Source: Ilumatobacter nonamiensis YM16-303
Lineage (GTDB): Bacteria > Actinomycetota > Acidimicrobiia > Acidimicrobiales > Ilumatobacteraceae
Length of the DNA: 37,248 bases
Assembly: GCF_000350145.1 (NCBI RefSeq)
Contig: NZ_BAOL01000101.1
Span: 1 to 37,248, forward strand
Direction: 5' to 3'
The notes beneath the pieces are model-generated. The model was not told where the DNA came from. It was given only the letters and a program-made list of their open reading frames with translations, and did not search any database. The translations under genes were made by a program, and so were the position numbers. Positions 27,952-36,936 of this stretch are shown piece by piece (positions within the stretch are counted from its first letter, which is position 1; each line of letters starts with the position of its first letter).

Positions 27952-29255
27952 CTGCGGTGTCACGTCCACCGTCGGTGGACGCTCTCGCTCGGTCGCTGAG
28001 CGACTCGGGGCTGCCGCATCCGATCTGCGTCGACCTCGCCCGTGAGGCGATCGCGGACGATGACATCGAGAGCGCTCCCCGCCGTGCCGATGCGTTCCGA
28101 CGAACGCTGCTCACCGACGTGGTGAACGCGACCGGCGTGTTGTTGCACACGAACCTCGGTCGAGCGCCACTCGCACATCACCAGGACGCGCAGGCACAGA
28201 CGGTCGAGTTCGACCTGGCCACCGGGGAGCGGGGATCGCGGCAGACGGCGGTCGGCCAGCTCTTCGCCCGCCTCACCGGTGCCGAGGACTCGATGGTCGT
28301 CAACAACAACGCCGCCGCGGTCCTGCTCGTCCTCGCCGCGCTCGCCGCGGGCCGCGACGTGCCGGTCAGTCGTGGCGAGAGCGTCGAGATCGGCGGATCG
28401 TTCCGTGTTCCCGAGGTGATGGAACAGTCCGGCTGCCGGCTCGTCGATGTCGGAACGACCAACCGGACACGACTGTCCGACTACCAGCGAGCCATCGCGC
28501 GACCGGGAACCGACGTCGCGATGGTGATGAAGGTCCATCCGAGCAACTACCGGGTCGACGGGTTCGTCGAGGACACCTCGATCGCCGAACTCGCCACGCT
28601 CGACGTGCCCGTGATGGCCGACATCGGCAGTGGACTCCTCGACGCGAACGTCCCCTGGATGAAGGGAGCGCCACCCGCGTGGTTGGCCTCCGAACCGGCC
28701 GCGGTGCAGGCGATCGGTGACGGTGCCGACGTCGTGACGTTCTCCGGCGACAAGTTGCTCGGGGGGCCGCAGGCGGGGATCATCGCCGGTCGCGCCGACC
28801 TCGTGGACCGCTGCAAGCGGCATCCGCTCGCCCGTGCCCTGCGGCCCGGCGGATTGGTGCTGCGATCGTTGCAGGAGACCGCGCTCACCTACCTCGACCG
28901 ACGTGCGGCTACCGAGATCGCGTTCTGGCGGATGGTCGACCGCCCACTGTCCGAGTTGGGTGCCGCCGCCGAACGCATCCGTGCCGCGCTCGCAAACGAC
29001 CACGGAGTCGACCCGGATCGCCTGTCGGTCGAGGAGTCGCTCGCGCTCCCCGGCGCGGGGTCCGCACCGGGGATCACCATGCCGTCGCGTGCACTCGTCG
29101 TCGACGGCGACCACCTCGCCGCCCTCCGCTCGGCACCCGTTCCGGTCATCGCCCGGACGCGCGACGGGCGGACGTATCTCGACCTGCGGGCGATCGATCC
29201 GTCGCAGGAGCCGCACGTCGTCGCCGCTCTGGCCGCGGCGTTGGCCGACGCATGA
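27948..29255 (+). CDS. selA: L-seryl-tRNA(Sec) selenium transferase
   Basis: 435 aa from ATG 27948; GTG 27918 would add 10 residues. A PLP enzyme that turns Ser-tRNA(Sec) into Sec-tRNA(Sec) with selenophosphate. The N-terminal domain carries [16 protein letters not shown], the usual SelA marker; the core has [55 protein letters not shown], and the PLP Lys269 in [15 protein letters not shown]. The C-terminal domain ends with [10 protein letters not shown]. It overlaps selB by 4 bp (ATGA), so the two are translationally coupled. selD and the tRNA(Sec) gene are not in this window. Confidence 0.95.
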   Translation: MTAVSRPPSVDALARSLSDSGLPHPICVDLAREAIADDDIESAPRRADAFRRTLLTDVVNATGVLLHTNLGRAPLAHHQDAQAQTVEFDLATGERGSRQTAVGQLFARLTGAEDSMVVNNNAAAVLLVLAALAAGRDVPVSRGESVEIGGSFRVPEVMEQSGCRLVDVGTTNRTRLSDYQRAIARPGTDVAMVMKVHPSNYRVDGFVEDTSIAELATLDVPVMADIGSGLLDANVPWMKGAPPAWLASEPAAVQAIGDGADVVTFSGDKLLGGPQAGIIAGRADLVDRCKRHPLARALRPGGLVLRSLQETALTYLDRRAATEIAFWRMVDRPLSELGAAAERIRAALANDHGVDPDRLSVEESLALPGAGSAPGITMPSRALVVDGDHLAALRSAPVPVIARTRDGRTYLDLRAIDPSQEPHVVAALAAALADA

Positions 29256-30970
29256 CCGTCGTCGTCACGGCCGGCCACGTCGACCATGGGAAGTCGTCGC
29301 TCGTGCTCGCGCTCACCGGGACCGATCCGGACCGATTCGAGGAGGAGAAACGGCGCGGCCTGACGATCGACCTCGGGTTCGCCCACACCGTGCTGCCGTC
29401 GGGGACCGAACTCAGCTTCATCGACGTTCCCGGTCACGTGAAGTTCCTCCGCAACATGCTCGCCGGGGTGGGCGGGGTCAACGCATGCGTGTTCGTCGTC
29501 GCGGCGACAGAAGGCTGGAAGCCGCAGTCCGAGGAGCACCTGCGGATCCTCGAACTGCTCGGCGTCGAGTTCGGGATCGTCGCCCTGACGAAGGTGGACC
29601 TGGTCGACGACGATCTCCTGGAACTGGCGCAGATGGACATCGTCGACCACGTCGAGGGGACGTTCCTCGAGAACGCACCGGTCGTCCCGGTCGCGGCGAC
29701 GGCGGGTGAGGGAATCGACGAGATGCGCGCGGCGATCGACACCCTCGTCGAACGCAGCGGCGCCGTGGCCGACCGTGGGCGACCGCGATTGTGGATCGAC
29801 CGGGTGTTCGCCGCGAAAGGAAGCGGAACGATCGTGACCGGAACGTTGGTCGGAGGAGCGATGGTGTCCGACAGCTCGATGCACGTCGTTCCGCTCGATC
29901 GCGACATCCGGATCCGATCGATCCAGACCGCCGGTTCGACGGTCGAACGGATCGGCCCGGGCAATCGGGTTGCGCTCAACCTCAGCGGGACCGATCACCA
30001 CGAACTGTCGCGCGGTGATGCGGTGATCGAACCCGACCGGTGGCACCTCACCGACCGGGTCGACGCCTCGCTCGACGTGCTCGCTTCACTCGATCACGAG
30101 GTCTCGCGCCGAGGTGCGTTCGTCGCGTACTTCGGCTCGGGCGAGCACCCGGTGAAGTTGCGAGTCCTCGGCACGGAATCGCTCGCGCCGGGGACGACCG
30201 GTGCCGTGCGGCTGTTCCTTCCGGCCGAGCTTCCGCTGCTCCCCGGTGACCGCTACATCCTGCGCGAGTCGGGTCGCGATGAGACCGTGGGCGGCGGCGA
30301 GATCCTCGACATCGCACCGGTCGTGCGCGCGTCGCGTGCGGCCCCGGACCGGTCCGTCGACCGTGTCGTCCGTGAACGGGGCTGGATCCGAGCCGACGAA
30401 CTCGAGCGGCTGACCGGGGAGGTGGTCGAACCGTCACTCGGCGACTGGGTGACGACGCCCGAGGCACTTGCGGACACGGTTCGCGCGGTGGTCGAGCGAG
30501 TCGTCGAAGCCGGTGACGCCGGGGTCGACCTCGCGGTGTTCGACGAGCGCGAGCGAGCTGCGATCGAATCGAGCGACGAGATCGTCGTCGAGACCGGACT
30601 GGTCCTTCCCGCCGATGCGGTGGACCCGTACGTCGACCACCCGTTCCTCGACGAGTTGCTGGCCGGAGGCTTCACCCCGCCGGCCCCGGACGACGTCGAC
30701 CGCAACGACATCCGCGAGTTGGCCCGGCGCGGTCACATCGTGCAGCGCGACGGCATCGTGTTCCACACCGCGACGATCGACGCGGCCGCCGACGTGGCGG
30801 CGGATCTGTTGCAGCAGTTTCCCGACGGGTTCACCGTTGCGGCGTTCCGTGATGTGACCGGAGCGAGCCGGAAGTACGTGTTGCCGTTGGTGTCGGAACT
30901 CGACAGTCGTGGCATCACCCGGAGGCGGGACGACGTGCGGATCGGCGGCCCGCGGCTGCCGGCGCGCTGA
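29252..30970 (+). CDS. selB: Selenocysteine-specific elongation factor
   Basis: 572 aa. A GTPase that carries Sec-tRNA(Sec) to UGA codons marked by a SECIS hairpin. G1 is [12 protein letters not shown], the switch region [14 protein letters not shown]3 [13 protein letters not shown] and G4 TKVD. EF-Tu-like beta domains 2 and 3 follow to about residue 345. The C-terminal winged-helix domains (about 360-570; [33 protein letters not shown]) bind the SECIS RNA. Length and order are normal. It shows that the organism probably decodes UGA as selenocysteine. It ends 15 bp before the stop of the convergent nfeD-like gene. Confidence 0.96.
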   Translation: MTVVVTAGHVDHGKSSLVLALTGTDPDRFEEEKRRGLTIDLGFAHTVLPSGTELSFIDVPGHVKFLRNMLAGVGGVNACVFVVAATEGWKPQSEEHLRILELLGVEFGIVALTKVDLVDDDLLELAQMDIVDHVEGTFLENAPVVPVAATAGEGIDEMRAAIDTLVERSGAVADRGRPRLWIDRVFAAKGSGTIVTGTLVGGAMVSDSSMHVVPLDRDIRIRSIQTAGSTVERIGPGNRVALNLSGTDHHELSRGDAVIEPDRWHLTDRVDASLDVLASLDHEVSRRGAFVAYFGSGEHPVKLRVLGTESLAPGTTGAVRLFLPAELPLLPGDRYILRESGRDETVGGGEILDIAPVVRASRAAPDRSVDRVVRERGWIRADELERLTGEVVEPSLGDWVTTPEALADTVRAVVERVVEAGDAGVDLAVFDERERAAIESSDEIVVETGLVLPADAVDPYVDHPFLDELLAGGFTPPAPDDVDRNDIRELARRGHIVQRDGIVFHTATIDAAADVAADLLQQFPDGFTVAAFRDVTGASRKYVLPLVSELDSRGITRRRDDVRIGGPRLPAR

Positions 30971-30985
30971 CCGGGGTCGGCGGGT

Positions 30986-32395
30986 TCAGGCGCCGTTCGA
31001 GGCGTTCTCGTCGGACGCCTGGTCGTCAGCGGTCGGGTCGTCCGAGGCATCGGCATCGTCCGACTTGTTGCGACGCTCGCGGTAGTCGCGAGCGGCACCT
31101 TCCAGCGGTTCGACTTCGAGCGTGACGCCGTCGATCGCGGCGACCCGGACAGGATCTCCCGCGGTGAGCGGAGTCGCCCGGTTCGTGAGTGCCCGCCAGC
31201 GACCTTCGCCGACTTCGACCACGCCCTCCGGATCGACGTCGGACACGGCGACTCCCTCCTCGCCGATCATCCATTCGCGACCGATCGTGGGCGTGGCGAA
31301 CCGGGTGCGGACCATGTTCGGCATTCCGACGATGAAGGTCAGGGTGATGCCGCCGACGCCCGTCAGCAGTGCGATCCATGACGGCCGCAGCGATGTGCCG
31401 GGCAGGCTCTCGAACAGGAACAAGCTCGCGACGATCGTGCCGGCGATGCCCACTCCGGTCCAGAACCGGGGGATCCCGACCTGTACGTCGACGGCGAACG
31501 CCAACATCGACAGCAGGATCAGCGCGACCGCCCACGGCCGGGTCGGGAGAACACCGAGACCGCTGCATGCGAGGACCACGCACACGGCGCCGACCGCCGC
31601 AGCGACCCCGATTCCGGCGGTGAAGAACTCGAACACGAGGAGCGCCAGACCGGTGAGCAGCAGTAGGTAGGCGACCGGCGGACTCGCGACCGTGTGGAAC
31701 ATCTGCTCGACCAGGGGCAGCTTCGCGAACCGCACCGTCGAGGTGGTGTCTCGGCGCAACTGCCCGCTGTCGGTCGTGACCTCCTTGGTCGTCTCCAACG
31801 TCCGCCCCTCGATCTCCCGGCCATCGAGAACCTCGACCATGCTCGTGATCGTCGGGACACCCACGTCCTGGATCTCGGTGAACACGGTGAGCGCGCGTGC
31901 TTCGTTCAGCCCGACGGAGCCGTTGCGCAGCACGTCCTGGGTGGCACCCTCGAACCCTGCGTCGCCGATCGGTTGGCCCACGTAGCCGATCCGTGCACCG
32001 GGCGCCATGCCGGTCACGTCGGCCACGGTGAGGAGTTGGGCGGCCGGTCCGTAGAAGCGGGCGCCGTTGGGTCCGACCCAGATCGCGATCGGCACGTCGG
32101 TCGTCGCAACATCGTCGATCAGGTTCTCGAGCTCGTCGTCATCGACGACCGTGCCCCGCGAGTTCACCTGGAGGATCAGCGCCTGGGAGCCCTGTTCCTC
32201 GGCGCGCTCGATCGCCCCCTGGATCGAATCGACGAGGATCGGGTCGATCAACCCGCTGACCTGCAGGACGTCGACCCGGGGGATGTCGATCCCCGCGTCG
32301 GGTGCGGGATCGGTGTCGGACTGGGCCGTTGTGGGGGTGCCGAGCAACATGAGCCCGGCCAAGGTGACGAGCAGGCCGATCGCTAGTCTGCGCAC
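30986..32395 (-). CDS. NfeD-like (NfeD1b) membrane protein with degenerate ClpP-like domain
   Basis: 469 aa from GTG 32395. A signal peptide (RRLAIGLLVTLAGLMLLGTPTTA) is followed by a ClpP/crotonase-like domain (about 40-205): VLQVSGLIDPILVDSIQGAI, ALILQVNSRGT, IAIWVGPNGARFYGPAAQLL, MAPGARIGYVGQPIG. A transmembrane block follows (about 245-375), then a soluble OB-fold (MIGEEGVAVSDVDPEGVVEVGEGRWRAL) and an acidic tail. Full-length NfeD proteins are membrane proteases or scaffolds often paired with stomatin/flotillin-like proteins; none is next to it here. The catalytic Ser of the SAG-type motif seems replaced (GARFYGPAA). GGAGG 5 nt before the GTG decides the start. The divergent ArsA gene begins 2 bp away. 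Confidence 0.85.
   Translation of the reverse strand: MRRLAIGLLVTLAGLMLLGTPTTAQSDTDPAPDAGIDIPRVDVLQVSGLIDPILVDSIQGAIERAEEQGSQALILQVNSRGTVVDDDELENLIDDVATTDVPIAIWVGPNGARFYGPAAQLLTVADVTGMAPGARIGYVGQPIGDAGFEGATQDVLRNGSVGLNEARALTVFTEIQDVGVPTITSMVEVLDGREIEGRTLETTKEVTTDSGQLRRDTTSTVRFAKLPLVEQMFHTVASPPVAYLLLLTGLALLVFEFFTAGIGVAAAVGAVCVVLACSGLGVLPTRPWAVALILLSMLAFAVDVQVGIPRFWTGVGIAGTIVASLFLFESLPGTSLRPSWIALLTGVGGITLTFIVGMPNMVRTRFATPTIGREWMIGEEGVAVSDVDPEGVVEVGEGRWRALTNRATPLTAGDPVRVAAIDGVTLEVEPLEGAARDYRERRNKSDDADASDDPTADDQASDENASNGA
32384..32389 (+). promoter_or_regulatory. Possible leaderless -10 hexamer of the first ArsA-like gene
   Basis: TAGTCT, 8 nt before GTG 32398, lying inside the start of the divergent nfeD-like coding region. 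Confidence 0.4.
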
Positions 32396-32397
32396 GA

Positions 32398-33315
32398 GTG
32401 CCTCCGGAGAGCGAGAACCCCTCGCGGTCGTTGACCGCCGCGAACGTCGTGGTGTTCGCCGGGAAGGGTGGGGTAGGGAAGACAACGGTAACGGCAGTCG
32501 TCGCCCGTGCGGCAGCCCGATCCGGCCGGCGCGTGCTCGTGATCGAGCTCGATGGCAAGCTGGCCCTCGACGAGCTGCTCCCGGAACGTGACGGAGAACA
32601 CGTGACCGTCGTCCACCTGTCGGCCCCCGAGGCGCTGGAGGAGTATCTGAACGACCACGGATTCCGGCGGATCGCCAAGCGGTTGAACCGCACCGGCGTG
32701 ATCGACATGGTCGGAACGGCCGCACCGGGCATCGACGACATCGTGGTGCTGGGCAAGGTCAAGCAGTACGAACGCTCGGGGGAGTACGACCTCATCGTGG
32801 TCGACGGTCCTGCCGCCGGGCACGCCGTGAGTTTCCTGATGTCCGCGTCGGGACTGGCCGATGCGGTACGCGGCGGCCCGATCCGGTCGCAAGCCGATGC
32901 GGTGCTCGAGCTGCTCGCCGACCCGGAGCGGTGCATGGCGGTCCTGGTGACGCTCCCGGAGACGACACCGGTCAACGAGACGATCGAGACCGCGTACGCG
33001 CTGGAGGAGAATGTCGGAATCCGTCTCGGACCGGTGGTGGTCAACGGGGTCGACGCGGGCACGGAGTTGCCCGAACCGGATGATGTGGAAGCCGCCTTCG
33101 CCGGAGCGGACCTCGATCGGCCCACGCAGGACATGCTCCGCGACGCAACCGCGTTCCGACGGGCGCGACGTGCCGTCGAGAGCGAGGCGTTGGATCGCCT
33201 GTCGGAACGGTTGCCGCTCGGCCAGATCCAGCTGCCCGCGCTCCCGGTGGCTGGGCTGTCGGCGGAGGACATCGACGCGTTGGCCGACGACATGCTGTCA
33301 GGAGTGGACGAGTGA
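32398..33315 (+). CDS. ArsA/Get3-like ATPase, first of a pair (BagA/Rv3679-like)
   Basis: 305 aa, GTG start (a TTG at 32431 is possible). P-loop ATPase of the SIMIBI class with the deviant Walker A FAGKGGVGKTTVTA, including the signature Lys (GKGG), then VIELDGKLALDELL, the switch II-like YDLIVVDGPAAGHAVSFL, and VVVNGVDAG. Cysteines for arsenite or zinc binding are not evident. It overlaps the next ArsA gene by 4 bp (GTGA), so the two subunits are coupled and likely form a heterodimer, as for the mycobacterial Rv3679/Rv3680 pair, in which the ATPases matter for handling toxic metabolites rather than arsenite. It lacks a clear membrane partner. Confidence 0.88.
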   Translation: MPPESENPSRSLTAANVVVFAGKGGVGKTTVTAVVARAAARSGRRVLVIELDGKLALDELLPERDGEHVTVVHLSAPEALEEYLNDHGFRRIAKRLNRTGVIDMVGTAAPGIDDIVVLGKVKQYERSGEYDLIVVDGPAAGHAVSFLMSASGLADAVRGGPIRSQADAVLELLADPERCMAVLVTLPETTPVNETIETAYALEENVGIRLGPVVVNGVDAGTELPEPDDVEAAFAGADLDRPTQDMLRDATAFRRARRAVESEALDRLSERLPLGQIQLPALPVAGLSAEDIDALADDMLSGVDE

Positions 33316-34454
33316 CGGATCCTGAACTCGACGCCGAACTCGATTCCGGCGTCGAGACCGCGCCGCCGGCGGCGTCGCTGCGCGAGGTGGTCGAGCGGTC
33401 GGACGTGCTCGTGTGCTGTGGGTCGGGCGGGGTCGGCAAGACCACCTCGGCCGCCGTGATCGCGATGGACGCGGCCCGATGTGGGCGGCGCGTGGTCGTG
33501 GTCACGATCGACCCGGCGCGACGACTCTCCGACGCGCTCGGACTCGAATCCGGGCTCTCGGCCGAGCCGCAGCGGATCGACCTCGACCAGGACGTGCACG
33601 TCGAGGGCGAGATGTGGGCGATGATGCTCGACACCGCGGCGACGTTCGACGGCCTCGTGCGCACGTACGCCGATGACGAGGAGCAGATCGAGCGGATCCT
33701 GACGAACGGCTTCTATCGCAACATGGCGAGCGCCATGAGCGGGACCCAGGAGTACATGGCGGCCGAGACCCTGCACGCCCTGCACCATGACGACCGTTTC
33801 GACCTGGTCGTCGTCGACACCCCGCCGAGCCGCAATGCGCTCGACTTCCTCGATGCGCCCGGGGTGCTGTCACGGTTCCTCGACCATCGGATCTTCAAGC
33901 TCGCGATGTTGCCGACCCGGAGCGGGTTGAAGGTGCTCGGTTCCGCGGCGCAGCCGATCTTCAAGGCGATCGGCAAGGTCGTCGGATCGGACGTGCTCGC
34001 CGACTCGCTGGCGTTCTTCCAGGCGTTCTCGGGGATGGAGACCGGCTTCCGCGAGCGCGCGGACGACGTCGTGGCGTTGCTCCGTGCCGACCGCACGTCC
34101 TTCGTCGTGGTGGCCTCACCCAGGCGCGACACGATCACCGAGGCCGTGTGGTTCGCTCGCCAGCTCGCCGACCAGGGTGTCGGCGTCGCCGCGGCGATCG
34201 TGAACCGGGTCCAGCCGGAGTTCGGCGAGATCGAGGAGCCGGCCCGTGCCACCGATGGTGACGACGTGCTCAGCTCGCTGTGGGCGAACGTCGCGGAACT
34301 CCGAGCGGTCCGGACGGCCGAACTCGCAGCGCTCGCCCCGCTCGTCGAACTCACCGAGCCCGCACCGGTTCAGGTGGTTCCGCTCCTCGGCGACGACGTC
34401 CACGACCTCGACACGCTCGAGCAACTCGGCCATCACCTGTTTCCCGCGACCTGA
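33312..34454 (+). CDS. ArsA/Get3-like ATPase, second of a pair (BagB/Rv3680-like)
   Basis: 380 aa, GTG start overlapping the stop of the first ArsA gene. Walker A reads VCCGSGGVGKTTSAA: the signature Lys before GG is Ser, unlike its partner. The Asp of TIDPARRLSDALG (switch I), FDLVVVDTPPSRNALDFLDAP (switch II) and VNRVQPEF follow. An inserted helical stretch (about 95-190) is typical of the longer subunit. It likely works as a heterodimer with the preceding product; target proteins or anions are unknown. The next gene is 63 bp away and has its own promoter, so the operon probably ends here. Confidence 0.88.
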   Translation: MTDPELDAELDSGVETAPPAASLREVVERSDVLVCCGSGGVGKTTSAAVIAMDAARCGRRVVVVTIDPARRLSDALGLESGLSAEPQRIDLDQDVHVEGEMWAMMLDTAATFDGLVRTYADDEEQIERILTNGFYRNMASAMSGTQEYMAAETLHALHHDDRFDLVVVDTPPSRNALDFLDAPGVLSRFLDHRIFKLAMLPTRSGLKVLGSAAQPIFKAIGKVVGSDVLADSLAFFQAFSGMETGFRERADDVVALLRADRTSFVVVASPRRDTITEAVWFARQLADQGVGVAAAIVNRVQPEFGEIEEPARATDGDDVLSSLWANVAELRAVRTAELAALAPLVELTEPAPVQVVPLLGDDVHDLDTLEQLGHHLFPAT

Positions 34455-34505
34455 CCGAGCCGGGCAGTCACCGTGCCGGTCTGAACCTCGCACGCCGTGC
34501 GCGGG

Positions 34506-34511
34506 TAGGTT
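34506..34511 (+). promoter_or_regulatory. Leaderless -10 hexamer of the receiver-domain gene
   Basis: TAGGTT, 6 nt, then GTG at 34518. Confidence 0.6.
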
Positions 34512-34517
34512 GGCGGG

Positions 34518-35003
34518 GTGCACATTCTGCTAGCCACCGATGCCGATTGGATCGTCGACGAGGTCACCAACGCGCTGGGTGGAGACGACGTGAGCTTCAC
34601 CGTGTGTCGTGAAGGTCGGGTCGTGACCGAGCAGATCGAGCAGCGCACGCCCGACCTGGCGATCTTCGACCTGCAGATCGGCTCCATGGGGGGCATGGCC
34701 GTCACGATGGCGCTGCGCCTCGATGAATCGGCCGATCTGCTCCCGCACGTGCCGGCGCTGATGCTGCTCGATCGCGTCGCCGACGTCCATCTCGCGCGCC
34801 GGAGTGGCGCCGAGGGGTGGCTGATCAAGCCGCTCGACTCGCTGCGACTCAAGCGTGCCGCGAGGGCGGTCGCCGCCGGCGAGTCGTACGCCGAAGGTGT
34901 CCCGGTCGACGCCGCTCCCGTCGAACCGATGATCGAGTTGGGTGACGACGAGTCCGACGACACAGCGGAATCGTCCGAGGAAGAAACGGTCGACGCCGGA
35001 TAG
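34518..35003 (+). CDS. Single-domain response regulator (CheY-like receiver)
   Basis: 161 aa, GTG start. One receiver domain (residues 1-120) with the phospho-accepting Asp in DLAIFDLQIGSMGG, a following Thr/Ala region, and the conserved Lys in GWLIKPLDSLRL. There is no DNA-binding output. The C-terminal 40 residues are an acidic, probably disordered tail (GDDESDDTAESSEEE). No kinase gene is beside it, so its input is unknown. Similar stand-alone receivers occur near the same tRNA-Pro in other actinobacteria to my memory, but I cannot confirm this. It ends 15 bp before the tRNA. Confidence 0.85.
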   Translation: MHILLATDADWIVDEVTNALGGDDVSFTVCREGRVVTEQIEQRTPDLAIFDLQIGSMGGMAVTMALRLDESADLLPHVPALMLLDRVADVHLARRSGAEGWLIKPLDSLRLKRAARAVAAGESYAEGVPVDAAPVEPMIELGDDESDDTAESSEEETVDAG

Positions 35004-35018
35004 CATCGTGAGCCGCTA

Positions 35019-35095
35019 CGGGGTGTAGCGCAGCTTGGTAGCGCGCCACGTTCGGGACGTGGAGGCCGGGAGTTCAAATCTCCCCACCCCGACCA
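35019..35095 (+). tRNA. tRNA-Pro (anticodon CGG), CCA encoded
   Basis: A full cloverleaf: acceptor CGGGGTG (35019-35025) with CACCCCG (35085-35091), D-arm GCGC/GCGC, anticodon stem CCACG/CGTGG with loop TTCGGGA, giving anticodon CGG for CCG codons, and T-arm GGGAG/CTCCC with loop TTCAAAT. The discriminator is A35092 and CCA is encoded at 35093-35095. CCG is a very common Pro codon in this G+C-rich window. Confidence 0.96.
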
Positions 35096-35096
35096 A

Positions 35097-35133
35097 CGAG
35101 TCGTCGCGTCCGATCCGGACCGACGGCTCGTTT
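35097..35133 (+). terminator. Intrinsic terminator of tRNA-Pro
   Basis: The outer stem CGAGTCGTCG (35097-35106) pairs with CGACGGCTCG (35121-35130) with one G-U; the inner stem GTCCG (35108-35112) pairs with CGGAC (35116-35120) around loop ATC. It is followed by TTTCGTC. It begins one base after CCA. The stop of the convergent gene is at 35136, so it may also serve that transcript. Confidence 0.75.
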
Positions 35134-35135
35134 CG

Positions 35136-36890
35136 TCAGCTCGGGTCGACGGTGGTCGTGGATCCCGCGAGCACGTCGCCCGCAGCATCGAGCGCCCGAA
35201 CCTCGAGCGTGTCGGAGCCGTCGAGGACGCCGGGATCGAGATCGATCCGGGTCTCGAAACCCTCAGCCCGGACGGTCTCGACCGCCACATCGTCGGCCAG
35301 CACCTCCCAGCGGTCGACCTCGGTCGCACCGTTCCAGCTGACACTGATCGCGCCGGCATCGACGACCGCGGTGGGCGGCTGTGCGGGTCGTCCGATCCAC
35401 TGCGTCGAGAACAACCGGTAGCTCCCGGTCCCGACGTCGATCGTCCCGGTCGGGTTCGCGTCGTCGTCGAAGCGGGTGGCGAGGCCCAGCTCGCTCCACA
35501 TGGCGAGGGCTCCGTCGTCGACCTGGATCGATCCCTGGGTGCCGGTGTAGACCGGCGGGTCCGCGGCCAAGACGGCGACCGCTTCCGCAGAGTCCCCGTC
35601 CTCGCTCAGCTCGTAGACGACTCCGCGCGATGTCGGATCGTCGCGCTCGACGCCGTTGTCGAAGATGGACAGCGTTCCGTCGGGGAGGAAGCGCGCGTGA
35701 TGCGGATAGCTGATCCCCATGTCGTCGCCGACGTCGACGGAGTTGGCGTCACCGCCGAGAATCCAGACGGGATCACCGGTGGCTCGATCGAGCTCCATCA
35801 CCTGCGAGGTGTGCCGGAGGGAGATCAGGACGTTGCCGTCCGGACTCTCGGCGACGGAGTTGATGTGGGCATAGTCGATGACGGCGCCCTCGAGGTCGTC
35901 GATCCGGGTGTCGGCGATCGGGACCTCGTCGACGCTGTGCCATTCGAAGTAGACGTCGCCGGTGTCGAGGTCGATCTCCTGCACGACGGAGTCCAGGACG
36001 GTCGCGACGTCGGGGCCTCCGTCGTCGGTGAGGTCCATGGTCACCGGGTGGTACGCGACGACCAGAGCGGTCCCGCGATCGGTCAGCGTCAGGTCGTGGA
36101 TGTCGGCGGGAATCCCGTTGGCGCCCGGGATCCGGGTCACCTCCGTGTACGTGGAGTCGACGACGATCCACTCGCCGACGTACTTGCCGCGACCGAACGG
36201 TGCCGTGCCCTCGAACCACGCCAGTACCGGTTCGCCATCGATCTCGTGGACGGCGAGGTTGCCGACGGACGTGTCCTCGTCGGGCGCCGGCTGCCACCAC
36301 ACCAGCTCACCCGTGTGGTCGATGATCGACGCGCCCACCGTGCTGTCGCCGAGGGGTTGCGGCGTCGCGAGGAAGACGCCGGAACCGACGTCGCCGTCGA
36401 CCGTCGCCCGGGGCACCCGGACATCGGGCATCGACGCGAACTCCAGCACCTCGGGATCGGGAAGGTCCGACGGTGCACCAGTCGGCAGTTCGTCGGGCGG
36501 GTCGGGATTCACTGCGACGGTGAAGCCGATTCCGTCGACGGCGCCGTCGTCATCGTTGCTGAGCACATCGACGCTCGTGCTGATGGCGACGTCTTCGCCG
36601 GGATCGAACGGTTGCGCCGGTCGAAACGAGACGCCCTCGCCGTCCGGATGATCGACGAGTGCACCGTCGTGCTCACCCGACGCGGAACCTGTCACGACGA
36701 GGTCGTCGAAGTCGTCGGCCGTCGCACCGCGGAAGCTGATCGTCGTTGCTGCGTTCGCTGCCCGGCTGTCGTCGATCGGGTACATCGCGACCGAATCGGT
36801 GTCGTCGTCCTGAAACACACATCCCGCGAGCGCCATCGCGGGAACGGCCACCGCAGTGAGCGACCGGCTGATGCGTCGTCGGCGAGGCAT
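35136..36890 (-). CDS. Arylsulfotransferase (ASST)-like lipoprotein
   Basis: 584 aa. Lipoprotein signal with lipobox ALAGC (Cys about 24). The N-terminal part (about 30-130) is an Ig/cadherin-like beta domain. Then comes a beta-propeller typical of ASST proteins (PF05935/PF14269): GELVWWQPAPD, YVGEWIVVDS, IPADIHDLTLTDRGTALVVAYHP, VYFEWHSVDEVP, DYAHINSVAESPDGNVLISLRHTSQVMELDRATGDPVWILGG, and SYPHHARFLPDGTLSIFDNG. His residues in IHDL, DYAHINS and YPHHARF match positions used by the bacterial enzyme. The C-terminal 90 residues look like a fibronectin type III-type domain. Actual sulfotransfer is not established for this branch. It diverges from mazG, whose start lies 46 bp away. Confidence 0.85.
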   Translation of the reverse strand: MPRRRRISRSLTAVAVPAMALAGCVFQDDDTDSVAMYPIDDSRAANAATTISFRGATADDFDDLVVTGSASGEHDGALVDHPDGEGVSFRPAQPFDPGEDVAISTSVDVLSNDDDGAVDGIGFTVAVNPDPPDELPTGAPSDLPDPEVLEFASMPDVRVPRATVDGDVGSGVFLATPQPLGDSTVGASIIDHTGELVWWQPAPDEDTSVGNLAVHEIDGEPVLAWFEGTAPFGRGKYVGEWIVVDSTYTEVTRIPGANGIPADIHDLTLTDRGTALVVAYHPVTMDLTDDGGPDVATVLDSVVQEIDLDTGDVYFEWHSVDEVPIADTRIDDLEGAVIDYAHINSVAESPDGNVLISLRHTSQVMELDRATGDPVWILGGDANSVDVGDDMGISYPHHARFLPDGTLSIFDNGVERDDPTSRGVVYELSEDGDSAEAVAVLAADPPVYTGTQGSIQVDDGALAMWSELGLATRFDDDANPTGTIDVGTGSYRLFSTQWIGRPAQPPTAVVDAGAISVSWNGATEVDRWEVLADDVAVETVRAEGFETRIDLDPGVLDGSDTLEVRALDAAGDVLAGSTTTVDPS

Positions 36891-36922
36891 CGCGACATCA
36901 TCTCACTCCGGACAGGCCGACC

Positions 36923-36928
36923 TACGCT
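36923..36928 (+). promoter_or_regulatory. Possible leaderless -10 hexamer of the MazG-like gene
   Basis: TACGCT, 8 nt before ATG 36937. Confidence 0.45.
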
Positions 36929-36936
36929 GTGCGCGC

